Shown piece by piece: positions 8,798-19,640 of a stretch of 64,000 bases of DNA. The position numbers were made by a program, and so were the translations under genes. The number at the start of each line of letters is the position of its first letter. Position 1 is the first letter of the stretch. Location of the stretch: the NCBI RefSeq assembly GCF_044197065.1, contig NZ_JBIQOI010000007.1, positions 124,001 to 188,000 of the forward strand, written 5' to 3'. The notes below the pieces were generated by a model that was not told the DNA's origin, did not search any database, and saw only the letters and a list, made by a program, of their open reading frames with translations. The DNA is from Kluyvera ascorbata_C. Its GTDB lineage: Bacteria > Pseudomonadota > Gammaproteobacteria > Enterobacterales > Enterobacteriaceae.

Positions 8798-9529
8798 TTA
8801 GCTGCGCTGACGCACCGCTTCAAACAGGCAGATGCCGGTTGCTACGGAAACGTTCAGCGACGACACGGTACCCGCCATCGGAATGCTGATCAGTTCGTCG
8901 CAGTGTTCACGAGTCAGACGGCGCATACCTTCGCCTTCCGCGCCCATCACCAGCGCCATTGCGCCGGTCATTTTGCTCTGATACAGGGTATGGGTTGCTT
9001 CACCAGCGGTGCCGACAATCCAGACGCTCTCTTCCTGTAGCATACGCATGGTACGCGCCAGGTTGGTCACGCGGATTAGCGGTACGCTCTCGGCGGCGCC
9101 ACAGGCCACTTTCTTCGCCGTGGCGTTCAACTGCGCAGAACGGTCTTTCGGTACGATAACCGCGTGTACGCCAGCGGCATCGGCGCTACGCAGGCAGGCG
9201 CCGAGGTTGTGTGGGTCGGTCACGCCGTCGAGGATCAGCAGGAACGGGCTGTCGAGCGAAGCGATCAGATCCGGCAGATCGTTTTCCTGATACTGACGGC
9301 CCGGCTTCACGCGCGCAATAATGCCCTGGTGCACGGCACCTTCGCTTTTCTCATCCAGGAACTGACGGTTCGCTAACTGAATCACCACGCCCTGCGCTTC
9401 AAGCGCATGGATCAGCGGCATCAGACGCTTATCGTCGCGGCCTTTCAGAATAAAAACTTCCTGAAAACGTTCAGGCGCGCGCTCCAGCAGTGCCTGCACT
9501 GCGTGGATGCCGTAAATCATTTCACTCAT
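8798..9529 (-). CDS. rlmB: 23S rRNA (guanosine-2251-2'-O)-methyltransferase
   Basis: 243-residue SPOUT/TrmH-family enzyme that 2'-O-methylates G2251 in the peptidyl-transferase P loop of 23S rRNA. An N-terminal substrate-binding domain (1-75) is followed by the SpoU catalytic domain with DGVTDPHNLGACLRSADAAG (about 107-126), VMGAEGEGM (about 194) and SLNVSVATGI near the end, the knot and AdoMet site. Last gene of the nsrR-rnr-rlmB unit. Confidence 0.97.
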   Translation of the reverse strand: MSEMIYGIHAVQALLERAPERFQEVFILKGRDDKRLMPLIHALEAQGVVIQLANRQFLDEKSEGAVHQGIIARVKPGRQYQENDLPDLIASLDSPFLLILDGVTDPHNLGACLRSADAAGVHAVIVPKDRSAQLNATAKKVACGAAESVPLIRVTNLARTMRMLQEESVWIVGTAGEATHTLYQSKMTGAMALVMGAEGEGMRRLTREHCDELISIPMAGTVSSLNVSVATGICLFEAVRQRS

Positions 9530-9563
9530 GAATATACTCGTTGTTAATTCTACGTTGTGATTA

Positions 9564-9642
9564 CCCTCACCCTAGCCCTCTCCCTGGAAGGGAGAGAGAA
9601 CCGTCCTCTCTCGCCACTAAGGGGAGAGGGTCGCGGTGAGGG
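9564..9642. repeat. Nested palindromic repeat between rnr and rlmB
   Basis: The outer arms are CCCTCACC at 9564 and GGTGAGGG ending at 9642; inside, CTCTCCC pairs with GGGAGAG across a short TGGAA loop. It belongs to the CCCTCACC...CCCTCTCCC type of enterobacterial repeat. A shorter member of the same type lies inside dsbD (51528..51569). It would form a hairpin in the mRNA between rnr and rlmB. Confidence 0.8.
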
Positions 9643-9650
9643 GAATGAGG

Positions 9651-12107
9651 TTATTCCGCTGCTTTCTTCTTCGCGGCGCGCTTAGCTTTGGTCGCCGCCG
9701 CGATTTTCTGCGTCTTGGTTGAAGGCTTTTTGGCCTTCTTCGCCGCCCCTTTCTCGGTAGAAGCCGGTTTAGCTTTCGCCTTCCCTTTCTTCTCGCCGCG
9801 GAAGGCGCTGTCCGGTTCGAAGTTCACGCGCTTGCCAACCTGACGGCGTTTACCGCCCGGCTTGGCCCCCGCTTCTTTCCTCGTTCTTTCACGCTCGGTT
9901 TTACCGACGTTGCGCGGCGCACGTTCGCTGGAAATCAGGGAGAAGTCAATTTTACGCTCGTCCATGTTGACCGCTTCCACGCGAACTTCCACGCGGTCGC
10001 CCAGACGATAGGTCTGACCGCCGGATTCACCAATCAGGCGCTGACCGATCTGATCAAAACGATAGTAGTCGTTGTCCAGCGAGGAGACGTGGACCAGGCC
10101 ATCGATGAACAGCTCGTCCAGACGTACGAAGAAGCCAAAGCCGGTCACGCTCGCGATAACGCCTTTAAAGACGTTACCCACCTGATCCTGCATGAAGTCA
10201 CATTTCAGCCAGTCAGCGACATCGCGAGTGGCTTCATCAGCACGACGTTCAGTCATCGAACAGTGCTGACCCAGTTGCAGCATCTCTTCCATCGAATAAT
10301 GGTAGCCGCCGGTGTCGGTGCTGTTGCCCTTATGACCCTGCTCTTTCGCCAGCAGATACTTGATAGCGCGGTGCAGCGACAGGTCAGGATAACGACGAAT
10401 CGGCGAGGTGAAGTGCGCATAGGACTGCAGCGCCAGGCCAAAGTGACCGCGATTTTCCGGGTCATAGATAGCCTGCTTCATCGAACGCAGCAGCATGGTT
10501 TGCAGCATTTCGGCGTCAGGACGGTCGGCGACGGATTCCAGCAGCTCGGCGTAGTCGCGTGGCTCCGGTTTGTTGCCGCCTGGCAGTTCAAGACCGAGTT
10601 CAGATAACACCGAACGGAACGCGGTAATCGCTTCGGTCGTTGGCTTGTCGTGAATACGGAACAGCGCAGGTTCCTGGGCTTTCTCGACAAAACGCGCCGC
10701 CGAGATGTTGGCCATGATCATGCACTCTTCAATCAGTTTGTGCGCGTCGTTACGCTGGGTCTGTTCGATACGCTCAATGCGGCGTTCGGCGTTGAAGATG
10801 AATTTCGCTTCTTCGCTCTCAAACGAGATCCCGCCGCGTTCGGCGCGAGCTTGATCCAGCACTTTGTAGAGGTTATGCAGCTCTTCAATGTGTTTCACCA
10901 GCGGCGCGTACTGTTCACGCAGCTCCTGGTCGCCCTGCAGCATATGCCAGACCTTGGTATAGGTCAGACGCGCGTGGGAGCTCATTACCGCTTCGTAGAA
11001 TTTAAAGCCGGTTAAGCGCCCCTTCGACGAAATAGTCATTTCGCAGACCATACACAGGCGGTCAACCTGCGGGTTCAGCGAGCACAGGCCGTTGGAGAGC
11101 ACTTCCGGCAGCATCGGTACAACCTGCGTTGGGAAGTAGACCGAGGTACCGCGGTTACGCGCTTCGCCGTCCAGCGGCGTTGGCGGACGCACATAGTAGC
11201 TCACGTCAGCGATGGCAACCCACAGGCGCCAGCCGCCGCCGCGCTTTTTCTCGCAGTAGACCGCGTCATCAAAGTCACGGGCGTCTTCGCCATCAATGGT
11301 GACCAGCGGCAGGTCGCGCAGGTCGACACGACCCACTTTTGCCTCTTCAGGCACCTGCTCTTTCAGCCCGGCAACCTGCGCTTCAACCGCTGGCGGCCAG
11401 ACGTAGGGAATTTCGTGGGTGCGTAGCGCCATCTCAACGGCCATGCCGGTACCCATGTTGTCGCCCAGTACTTCGACGATTTTACCAATCGCCTTGGTGC
11501 GGCGGGTTGGGCGCTGGGTCAGTTCGACCACCACCACAAAGCCCATGCGCGCGCCCATCACCGACTCAGGCGGGATGAGGATATCAAAGCTCAGGCGGCT
11601 GTCATCCGGGACCACAAAGCCTACGCCAGCGTCGGTAAAGTAGCGACCGACGATCTGCGCATTGCGCGGCACCAGTACGCGAACGATACGCGCTTCGCGA
11701 CGGCCTTTACGGTCCGCGCCCAGCGGCTGTGCCAGCACTTCATCGCCGTGCATGCACATTTTCATCTGTTCGCTCGACAGATACAGGTCGTCTTTACGGC
11801 CTTCAACGCGTAGGAAGCCGAAGCCATCGCGGTGACCGATGACCATGCCTTTCAGCAGGTCGAGACGTTCCGGCAGCGCATAGCACTGGCGGCGGGTAAA
11901 GACCAATTGCCCATCGCGCTCCATGGCGCGCAGGCGACGGCGCAGCGCTTCAACCTGCTCTTCGCCTTCAATATTGAGTTCGACGGCCAGTTCTTCTCGG
12001 TTGGCCGGTTTTTCGCGTTTTGTTAAGTGTTCGAGGATAAATTCCCGGCTCGGGATAGGATTCGAATATTTTTCTGCTTCGCGTTCCAGGAAAGGATCTT
12101 TTGACAT
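9651..12107 (-). CDS. rnr: Ribonuclease R
   Basis: 818-residue processive 3'-to-5' exoribonuclease that degrades structured RNA and helps quality control of rRNA and of mRNA on tmRNA-rescued ribosomes. In order: N-terminal helix-turn-helix (about 20-90), two cold-shock domains, the RNB catalytic domain with DGEDARDFDDAVY near 270-285 holding the metal-binding aspartates, a C-terminal S1 domain (about 645-725), and a Lys/Arg-rich tail over the last 90 residues. It lies 38 bases after nsrR and about 120 bases before rlmB. Confidence 0.97.
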   Translation of the reverse strand: MSKDPFLEREAEKYSNPIPSREFILEHLTKREKPANREELAVELNIEGEEQVEALRRRLRAMERDGQLVFTRRQCYALPERLDLLKGMVIGHRDGFGFLRVEGRKDDLYLSSEQMKMCMHGDEVLAQPLGADRKGRREARIVRVLVPRNAQIVGRYFTDAGVGFVVPDDSRLSFDILIPPESVMGARMGFVVVVELTQRPTRRTKAIGKIVEVLGDNMGTGMAVEMALRTHEIPYVWPPAVEAQVAGLKEQVPEEAKVGRVDLRDLPLVTIDGEDARDFDDAVYCEKKRGGGWRLWVAIADVSYYVRPPTPLDGEARNRGTSVYFPTQVVPMLPEVLSNGLCSLNPQVDRLCMVCEMTISSKGRLTGFKFYEAVMSSHARLTYTKVWHMLQGDQELREQYAPLVKHIEELHNLYKVLDQARAERGGISFESEEAKFIFNAERRIERIEQTQRNDAHKLIEECMIMANISAARFVEKAQEPALFRIHDKPTTEAITAFRSVLSELGLELPGGNKPEPRDYAELLESVADRPDAEMLQTMLLRSMKQAIYDPENRGHFGLALQSYAHFTSPIRRYPDLSLHRAIKYLLAKEQGHKGNSTDTGGYHYSMEEMLQLGQHCSMTERRADEATRDVADWLKCDFMQDQVGNVFKGVIASVTGFGFFVRLDELFIDGLVHVSSLDNDYYRFDQIGQRLIGESGGQTYRLGDRVEVRVEAVNMDERKIDFSLISSERAPRNVGKTERERTRKEAGAKPGGKRRQVGKRVNFEPDSAFRGEKKGKAKAKPASTEKGAAKKAKKPSTKTQKIAAATKAKRAAKKKAAE

Positions 12108-12145
12108 GTCGGTTCCTCCGTCATCATCGCTGCTGGCGGGAGTCG

Positions 12146-12571
12146 TTACTCCACCAGCAATAATTTATATAGCGGTTGATTCTTTTCAACCAAATCAGCC
12201 AGTGTGTAGTTATCCAACTCCTTGAGAAAACATTGCACGGCTTGAGCAAGCGCCTGTTTCAAACGACAGGCGGGCGTAATATGGCAAAATTCGCTGCTGC
12301 AGTTCACCAGCGATAACGGTTCGAGTTCGCGCACCACGTCTCCGACGCGGATGTCCTTTGCTGGTTTACCCAGACGGATCCCGCCATTTTTTCCCCGCAC
12401 GGCCATCACGTATCCGGCGCGACTGAGCTGGTTGATAATTTTAACCATATGGTTACGCGACACGCCGTAGACCTCGGTAACCTCCGAGATGCTGGTCATG
12501 TTGCCTTCCGGCAGCGACGCCATATAGATCAGCGCACGTAGCCCATAATCGGTAAAACTTGTTAACTGCAC
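12146..12571 (-). CDS. nsrR: Nitric-oxide-sensing repressor NsrR
   Basis: 141-residue Rrf2-family repressor with a winged helix (residues 1-65) and the three iron-sulfur cysteines Cys91, Cys96 and Cys102. NO destroys its [2Fe-2S] cluster and relieves repression of genes such as hmp, ytfE and hcp. First gene of the leftward nsrR-rnr-rlmB unit; the upstream AT-rich segment up to about 12700 should hold its promoter. Confidence 0.96.
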   Translation of the reverse strand: MQLTSFTDYGLRALIYMASLPEGNMTSISEVTEVYGVSRNHMVKIINQLSRAGYVMAVRGKNGGIRLGKPAKDIRVGDVVRELEPLSLVNCSSEFCHITPACRLKQALAQAVQCFLKELDNYTLADLVEKNQPLYKLLLVE

Positions 12572-12707
12572 ATCAACCTCAGGAAAAAGGGGAAAAACAG
12601 GGTGAGCCTGTTGATATTAATTATATTGATGATAAACCAGCCAGCGACTGAGCCGCTAATTTATTTCAGTTCGGGAAGGAAAAAGCGAGGATTTAACGCA
12701 CGATTAA

Positions 12708-12784
12708 GCCGGATGGTGACGCTTTGCGCCTTATCCGGCCTACAGAGTGAGTAGGCCTGATAAGCGCAGCGCCTGATAGCGCTG
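12708..12784. repeat. REP pair between purA and nsrR
   Basis: Two inverted REP units: GCCGGATGGTGACGC...TTATCCGGCCTAC and GTAGGCCTGATAAGCGCAGC, ending 15 bases before the purA stop. Same family as the units at 4328, 32966, 39377 and 46897. Confidence 0.85.
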
Positions 12785-12799
12785 CACAACGAACCAGAA

Positions 12800-14098
12800 T
12801 TATGCGTCGAACGGGTCGCGCAGGATCATGGTTTCGGTACGGTCTGGGCCAGTCGAAATAATATCGATCGGCACGCCGGTCAGTTCTTCAATACGCTTGA
12901 TGTAGTCCAGCGCTGCCTGTGGCAGGCCGCTACGTTCCTTCACGCCAAAGGTGGTTTCAGACCAGCCCGGCATGGTTTCATAGATTGGCTCAATACCTTC
13001 CCAATCATCAGCTGCCAGCGGAGTGGTCGTCACTTCGCGGCCATCTGGCATGCGGTAGCCTACGCAGATTTTCACTTCTTTCAGGCCGTCCAGAACGTCC
13101 AGCTTGGTCAGGCAGAAGCCAGACAGGGAGTTGATCTGTACAGCACGACGCACGGCAACGGAGTCCAGCCAGCCGGTACGACGACGACGACCGGTAGTGG
13201 CGCCGAATTCGTTACCCTGCTTGCACAAGAACTCACCGGTTTCATCAAACAGTTCGGTCGGGAATGGACCGGCACCCACGCGAGTGGAGTACGCTTTGAT
13301 GATGCCCAGTACGTAGTCAACATAGCGCGGGCCGAGGCCTGAACCGGTTGCTACGCCACCCGCTGTGGTGTTGGAAGAGGTCACGTACGGATAGGTACCG
13401 TGGTCGATATCCAGCAGCGTACCCTGCGCGCCTTCGAACATCACGAAGTCACCGCGCTGACGAGCCTGATCCAGCAGGTCAGAAACGTCAACTACCATGC
13501 TGGTCAGGATGTCGGCAACGGCCATTACATCGTCCAGCACTTTCTGATAGTCAACCGCGTCAACTTTGTAGAAGTTCACCAGCTGGAAGTTGTGATATTC
13601 CATCACTTCTTTCAGTTTGTCGGCGAAGGTGGCTTTATCGAAGAGGTCACCCACGCGCAGACCGCGACGAGCCACTTTATCTTCGTAAGCAGGACCGATA
13701 CCACGACCGGTAGTACCGATAGCTTTCGCGCCGCGCGCTTTTTCGCGAGCGTTATCCAGCGCGACGTGATAGTCGAGGATTAACGGGCATGCTTCGGAAA
13801 GCAGCAGACGTTCGCGAACCGGGATACCACGGTCTTCCAGGCCTTTCATCTCTTTCATCAGCGCAGCCGGAGACAGCACAACACCGTTACCGATGATGCT
13901 GGTTACATTCTCACGGAGAATACCTGATGGAATAAGATGGAGGACGGTTTTTTCACCGTTGATTACGAGAGTATGGCCTGCGTTGTGACCACCCTGATAG
14001 CGAACAACATATTTTGCACGCTCAGTAAGAAGATCGACGATCTTCCCTTTACCTTCGTCACCCCATTGGGTGCCCAGTACGACGACGTTGTTACCCAT
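12800..14098 (-). CDS. purA: Adenylosuccinate synthetase
   Basis: 432-residue homodimeric cytoplasmic enzyme joining IMP and aspartate with GTP in the first committed step to AMP. Motifs: N-terminal GTP loop GDEGKGK (about 13-19), the nearby HNAGHT segment with the catalytic His, and TTGRGIGPAYEDK around 129-141. Length equals the E. coli enzyme. It is 102 bases downstream of yjeT on the same strand. Confidence 0.98.
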   Translation of the reverse strand: MGNNVVVLGTQWGDEGKGKIVDLLTERAKYVVRYQGGHNAGHTLVINGEKTVLHLIPSGILRENVTSIIGNGVVLSPAALMKEMKGLEDRGIPVRERLLLSEACPLILDYHVALDNAREKARGAKAIGTTGRGIGPAYEDKVARRGLRVGDLFDKATFADKLKEVMEYHNFQLVNFYKVDAVDYQKVLDDVMAVADILTSMVVDVSDLLDQARQRGDFVMFEGAQGTLLDIDHGTYPYVTSSNTTAGGVATGSGLGPRYVDYVLGIIKAYSTRVGAGPFPTELFDETGEFLCKQGNEFGATTGRRRRTGWLDSVAVRRAVQINSLSGFCLTKLDVLDGLKEVKICVGYRMPDGREVTTTPLAADDWEGIEPIYETMPGWSETTFGVKERSGLPQAALDYIKRIEELTGVPIDIISTGPDRTETMILRDPFDA

Positions 14099-14200
14099 TT
14101 TTCAAAATCACCGATTGCTTAAAAATGGATTCTACCATCGCTTTTTCAGATATACAGCACTTTTTACCCACAAAATCGCGCTTTAATGTTCTCTTTTTAA

Positions 14201-14398
14201 TCAGCCAATCGTTTTCGTCAACATGTAGTAGATCACGACACCTGCCACCACAAGACCGCCGCCAAATCGACGTAACATCGTATCCGGTAATTGGGTCATC
14301 GTAGCAATCATCTTGCGCCAGGCTTTCGGATAAAGCATCGGCCCCAGGCCTTCAAACACTAAAACCAGCGCAAGCGCCAGCCAGATGGTGGAGTTCAT
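14201..14398 (-). CDS. yjeT: Small inner-membrane protein YjeT (DUF2065)
   Basis: 65-residue protein with two hydrophobic helices (about 4-23 and 46-60) joined by a basic loop, the DUF2065 pattern. It lies between hflC and purA, as in E. coli. Function unknown; position hints at a membrane role near HflKC but nothing in the sequence shows it. Confidence 0.92.
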   Translation of the reverse strand: MNSTIWLALALVLVFEGLGPMLYPKAWRKMIATMTQLPDTMLRRFGGGLVVAGVVIYYMLTKTIG

Positions 14399-14417
14399 TC
14401 ATCGTCCTTATAAAAAG

Positions 14418-14451
14418 AAAACCACCGACTCCCTGAGGAGGCGGTGGTTTT
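14418..14451 (-). terminator. Hairpin terminator after hflC
   Basis: On the minus strand a GC-rich stem (AAAACCACCG pairing with CGGTGGTTTT) is followed by T-rich sequence, 18 bases past the hflC stop and just before the yjeT start. Confidence 0.8.
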
Positions 14452-14469
14452 GTTCAGGCTTTCGCGCGA

Positions 14470-15474
14470 TTAACGCGTCGTGGTACCCGGGTTTTTCATG
14501 TAGCGGAAGAAGTCGCTATCCGGGCTCAGCACCATCACGTCCTGGTTGCTATCGAAGCTCGCTTCGTACGCACGCAGGCTACGGATAAAGGCATAGAAGT
14601 CTGGATCCTGGCTGAAGGCATCGGCAAACAGCTTAGCGGCTTCAGCATCACCTTCACCGCGCATGATACGACCCTGACGTTCGGCTTCTGCCAGCGTCTT
14701 CGTCACTTCATAGTCAGCGGTAGCGCGCAGTTTTTCTGCCTCTTCCTGACCCTGTGAACGGTGACGACGGGCAACGGCTTCACGCTCGGCACGCATACGG
14801 TTGTAGATAGCTTCGGAAACCTCAGCAGGCAGGTTGATCTGCTTAATACGCACATCGACCACTTCAATCCCTAACGCCGCCATACTGTTCGGGTTAATGG
14901 TTGGCCCTTTGATGTTAGCCTGCTGCTCTACGCGCTCTGCGGCTTCGGCAATCGCGTTATCTGCGGCTGGCGTAGCGACTTCGTCTTCAGCACCGGAAGA
15001 ACCGGAGTTCAGCGCGTCACGAACTTCCAGCGTCAGACGACCACGGGAGTCGGTAACGATGTCTTTCACGTCCAGACGACCAATCTCAGAACGCAGACGG
15101 TCAGAGAACTTACGTTTCAGCAGTACTTCGGCCTGGGAGACGTCACCGCCGCCGGTCGCCAGGAAGTAACGGCTGAAATCGCTGATACGCCACTTGATAT
15201 AGGAGTCGACGATCAGGTCTTTTTTCTCTTTGGTCACGAAACGGTCGGCCTGGTTATCCATGGTCTGGATACGGGCATCGAGCATTTTCACTGACTGAAT
15301 GAACGGAACCTTGAAGTGCAGGCCCGGCTCATAAATCAGCGGCTTCTTGTCGCCGTCACGCACGACGCTGCTGAACTGGAACTTGATCCCACGCTCGCCT
15401 TCTTTAACCACGAAGATAGAGGTGTAAAGCACTACCAGCACGATGATGATAATCGCAATAACTGACTTACGCAT
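14470..15474 (-). CDS. hflC: HflC, subunit of the FtsH-modulating HflKC complex
   Basis: 334-residue SPFH/prohibitin-family membrane protein. One N-terminal transmembrane helix (about 4-21) is followed by the SPFH domain starting at VKEGERGIKFQF and a long periplasmic coiled coil rich in Glu/Ala/Arg (about 220-300). With HflK it forms a large cage that surrounds FtsH and tempers its proteolysis. Immediately downstream of hflK (2-base gap). Confidence 0.97.
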   Translation of the reverse strand: MRKSVIAIIIIVLVVLYTSIFVVKEGERGIKFQFSSVVRDGDKKPLIYEPGLHFKVPFIQSVKMLDARIQTMDNQADRFVTKEKKDLIVDSYIKWRISDFSRYFLATGGGDVSQAEVLLKRKFSDRLRSEIGRLDVKDIVTDSRGRLTLEVRDALNSGSSGAEDEVATPAADNAIAEAAERVEQQANIKGPTINPNSMAALGIEVVDVRIKQINLPAEVSEAIYNRMRAEREAVARRHRSQGQEEAEKLRATADYEVTKTLAEAERQGRIMRGEGDAEAAKLFADAFSQDPDFYAFIRSLRAYEASFDSNQDVMVLSPDSDFFRYMKNPGTTTR

Positions 15475-15476
15475 CG

Positions 15477-16739
15477 TTATTCCCCCTGACGCTGGTAGTC
15501 GTTACGCTGCGCGTTAGCGCGGCGTTGGTCCATGATATTGCCCTGACTGGCAGACGACGTGTTGCTTGCGCTGCTGCTGGAAGAGGACGCAGGCGGCAGG
15601 CGCAACAGGTTGTTCGCACCACTGCTATCGCTCTTTGCTGCCGGGGCGTTGCCGCCTTTCAGCATTTGATCCAGCGGCAGTACCATCAGGTTGCCATTCT
15701 TGTTGTCGCTAACCAGCACTTTGCGGGTATGGCTCAGTACTTTTTCCATGGTCTCGATATAGAGACGCTCGCGAGTGATCTGCGGTGCGGCTTTATATTC
15801 CGGCAGGATTTTCGCAAAGCGAGCCACTTCACCCTGTGCTTCCAGGACGGTCTGGGTCTTATACGCACGCGCTTCTTCCAGAATACGCTGCGCCTGACCG
15901 TTCGCACGTGGCTGCACTTCGTTGGTATACGCTTCCGCTTCACGGATGTACTGCTGCTCGTTTTCGCGTGCGGCAATCGCATCGTCAAACGCGGCTTTTA
16001 CCTCTTCCGGCGGACGAGCGGCCTGGAAGTTGACGTCCAGCAGGGTGATACCCATGTTGTATGGACGAATGGTCTCTTCCAGCTCGCGCTGGGTATCGCT
16101 ACGAATAACGGTACGACCTTCGGTCAGAATACGGTCCATGGTGTATTTACCGATAACACCACGCAGGGCGCTGTCGGTTGCCTGACGCAGACTGTCGTCA
16201 GCGCTGGTGACGCTGAACAGGTATTTCTGCGGGTCGGTCACGCGGTACTGCACGTTCATTTCTACGCGCACTACGTTTTCATCGGAGGTCAGCATCACGC
16301 CAGACGCGGCCAGTTCGCGTACGGCTTCAACGTTCACCGGAGTGACTTCGTCAACGAAGGTCGGCTTCCAGTTCAGACCCGGTTCAACCAGGTGGCTGAA
16401 CTTACCAAAGCGCGTGACTACACCGCGCTCGGCTTCTTTAATGGTATAGAACCCGCTAGCCGCCCAGATAACCACAACGGCTGCGGCAGCGATACCGACA
16501 ATGCGTCCGCCCATAGGGCTACGCGGCCCCTGGGTTGAACTACCGTTGCCGGAGCCCCCTTTACCGCCCCCAAATCCACCGAGCTTTTTGCTCAGCTTGC
16601 GGAAGATATCATCCAAATCCGGCGGCCCCTGATCGCGACCGCCTTTATTTCCATTCCCCCCGGAGTTGCCGCCTTGATTATTGCTGCTTCCCCACGGGTC
16701 GCGGTCTTGTCCGTTATTACCGGGCTGATTCCACGCCAT
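15477..16739 (-). CDS. hflK: HflK, subunit of the FtsH-modulating HflKC complex
   Basis: 420-residue partner of HflC. A glycine/asparagine-rich cytosolic N-terminus (1-75) precedes a transmembrane helix at about 79-97, the SPFH domain from KEAERGVVTRFG, a coiled coil, and a low-complexity Ser-rich C-terminal tail. Part of the hfq-hflX-hflK-hflC series with a 154-base gap to hflX. Confidence 0.97.
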   Translation of the reverse strand: MAWNQPGNNGQDRDPWGSSNNQGGNSGGNGNKGGRDQGPPDLDDIFRKLSKKLGGFGGGKGGSGNGSSTQGPRSPMGGRIVGIAAAAVVVIWAASGFYTIKEAERGVVTRFGKFSHLVEPGLNWKPTFVDEVTPVNVEAVRELAASGVMLTSDENVVRVEMNVQYRVTDPQKYLFSVTSADDSLRQATDSALRGVIGKYTMDRILTEGRTVIRSDTQRELEETIRPYNMGITLLDVNFQAARPPEEVKAAFDDAIAARENEQQYIREAEAYTNEVQPRANGQAQRILEEARAYKTQTVLEAQGEVARFAKILPEYKAAPQITRERLYIETMEKVLSHTRKVLVSDNKNGNLMVLPLDQMLKGGNAPAAKSDSSGANNLLRLPPASSSSSSASNTSSASQGNIMDQRRANAQRNDYQRQGE

Positions 16740-16893
16740 GTTTATGCTCCATATTTGTTATGCGGTGATATACCTTTTCCCAGTCCAGATTTTTTCGCGG
16801 TTAACCGTCCTACCCTCCTGGTGGCGACGGTCGCGTTGAGGCAATCTGAACCGCTGGGTGCCCAAAGGGCTAATGTTCAGGCAAGCTGCACGG

Positions 16894-18174
<1,281 letters not shown>

Positions 18175-18249
18175 GCGTTATATCTCCTGAAATACCAGCG
18201 GGGAACCTGGATAATCCGGCTCCCCGACATGGATAAACAGCCATCAACC

Positions 18250-18555
18250 TTATTCGGTTTCTTCGCTGTCTTGCGGCGCAGAACCCTGCGCGTTGCTACT
18301 GTGGTGGTAGTTGCTGCCAGTGCCGCCGCCAGCATTGTTGCTGTGATGGGAAACTGGACGAGACGGAACTACGGTAGAAATTGCGTGCTTATAGACCATC
18401 TGGCTGACCGTGTTTTTCAACAGGATCACGAACTGGTCAAAAGACTCAATTTGCCCTTGCAGCTTAATACCATTCACCAAATAAATAGAAACTGGAACAC
18501 GTTCCCGACGCAGTGCGTTCAGGAACGGATCTTGTAAAGATTGCCCCTTAGCCAT
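18250..18555 (-). CDS. hfq: RNA chaperone Hfq
   Basis: 101-residue hexameric Sm-like protein that pairs small RNAs with mRNAs. Sm1 covers about residues 7-50 and the Sm2 motif YKHAIST lies at about 55-61; the flexible C-terminus is rich in Asn, Ser, Gly and His and ends in acidic residues (EETE), the family's autoinhibitory tip. Located between miaA and hflX as in E. coli. Confidence 0.98.
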   Translation of the reverse strand: MAKGQSLQDPFLNALRRERVPVSIYLVNGIKLQGQIESFDQFVILLKNTVSQMVYKHAISTVVPSRPVSHHSNNAGGGTGSNYHHSSNAQGSAPQDSEETE

Positions 18556-18689
18556 TCTCTCTTTTCCTTATATGCTTATTTGTACTTATACACTTCGTCT
18601 TTCAAGCCGCATTGCGGCAACTTGAGCGATGTTGCGTATGAACCTTACGATTCTGAAAATTGCGCACGATACGACTCAATTGTACACAT

Positions 18690-19640
18690 TCAGTCTACAC
18701 TAGCACCCACTACCTGTAATAGTTGGTTAAACGCCTGCTCCGGCTGCTCACTATCTAACCAGTGAACGTCTTCCCAACCGCGTAACCACGTCACCTGGCG
18801 TTTCGCTAGCTGTCTCGTGGCACAAACTCCTCTATAAACCATTTCATCATATGAAATCTCGCCTTCAAGGTATGACCACATCTGGCGGTATCCCACACAA
18901 CGAATGGAAGGCATATCCGTATGCAAATCTCCACGGGCAAATAGCGCCCGCACTTCTGCTTCAAAACCTGAAGCTAACATCTGATGAAAACGCTGCTCAA
19001 TGCGCTGATGGAGCAGTTCACGGCTCGCCGGGGCGATGGCGAACTGATGCACCTTGTAGGGCAGAGCGTCTCCTGACGTTTGTGTCAGCTCCGTTAAAGT
19101 TTTACCCGAAATGAAAAAAACTTCCAGTGCTCGGGAAAGTCTTTGCGGATCATTCGGATGAATACGCTCGGCCGCGACGGGGTCAATTTCCCGCAGTTGC
19201 TGATGCAGCGCCATCCATCCTTGCTCTGCCGCCTGCTGCTCAATCCGCGCCCGAACTTCTGGGTCGGCTGAGGGCAGCGGTGATAAACCTTCAAGCAACG
19301 CTTTGAAATACAACATCGTACCACCGACCAGCAGCGGAATTTTCCCTGCTGCGGTGATTTCCGCCATCTGCGCAAGCGCATCGCGGCGGAAGTCCGCCGC
19401 AGAGTATGCCTGCGACGGATCGAGAATATCTAACAGTCGATGCGGCGCGGCTTCTAGCTCTTCCGCACTCGGCTTAGCGGTGCCGATATCCATTCCCCGA
19501 TAGATGAGGGCAGAATCAACACTAATCAACTCTACTGGCAAAACTTTACGTAATTCAATCGCCAGCGCCGTCTTGCCCGAAGCGGTTGGCCCCATCAAAA
19601 AAATTGCCTTAGGCAGGCTCACCTCGGTTACGTCACTCAT
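18690..19640 (-). CDS. miaA: tRNA dimethylallyltransferase
   Basis: 316-residue enzyme that prenylates A37 of tRNAs reading UNN codons, the first step to ms2i6A. P-loop GPTASGKT at residues 17-24, DSALIYRGMDIGTAKP at about 42-57, and the late WLRGWEDVHWLD segment. Its first 8 bases overlap the end of mutL, suggesting translational coupling; hfq follows after 134 bases. Confidence 0.97.
   Translation of the reverse strand: MSDVTEVSLPKAIFLMGPTASGKTALAIELRKVLPVELISVDSALIYRGMDIGTAKPSAEELEAAPHRLLDILDPSQAYSAADFRRDALAQMAEITAAGKIPLLVGGTMLYFKALLEGLSPLPSADPEVRARIEQQAAEQGWMALHQQLREIDPVAAERIHPNDPQRLSRALEVFFISGKTLTELTQTSGDALPYKVHQFAIAPASRELLHQRIEQRFHQMLASGFEAEVRALFARGDLHTDMPSIRCVGYRQMWSYLEGEISYDEMVYRGVCATRQLAKRQVTWLRGWEDVHWLDSEQPEQAFNQLLQVVGASVD

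Noticed and set aside
15525..16538. 337-codon frame antisense to hflK
   Set aside because: Complement of hflK with no start signal or recognisable domain.
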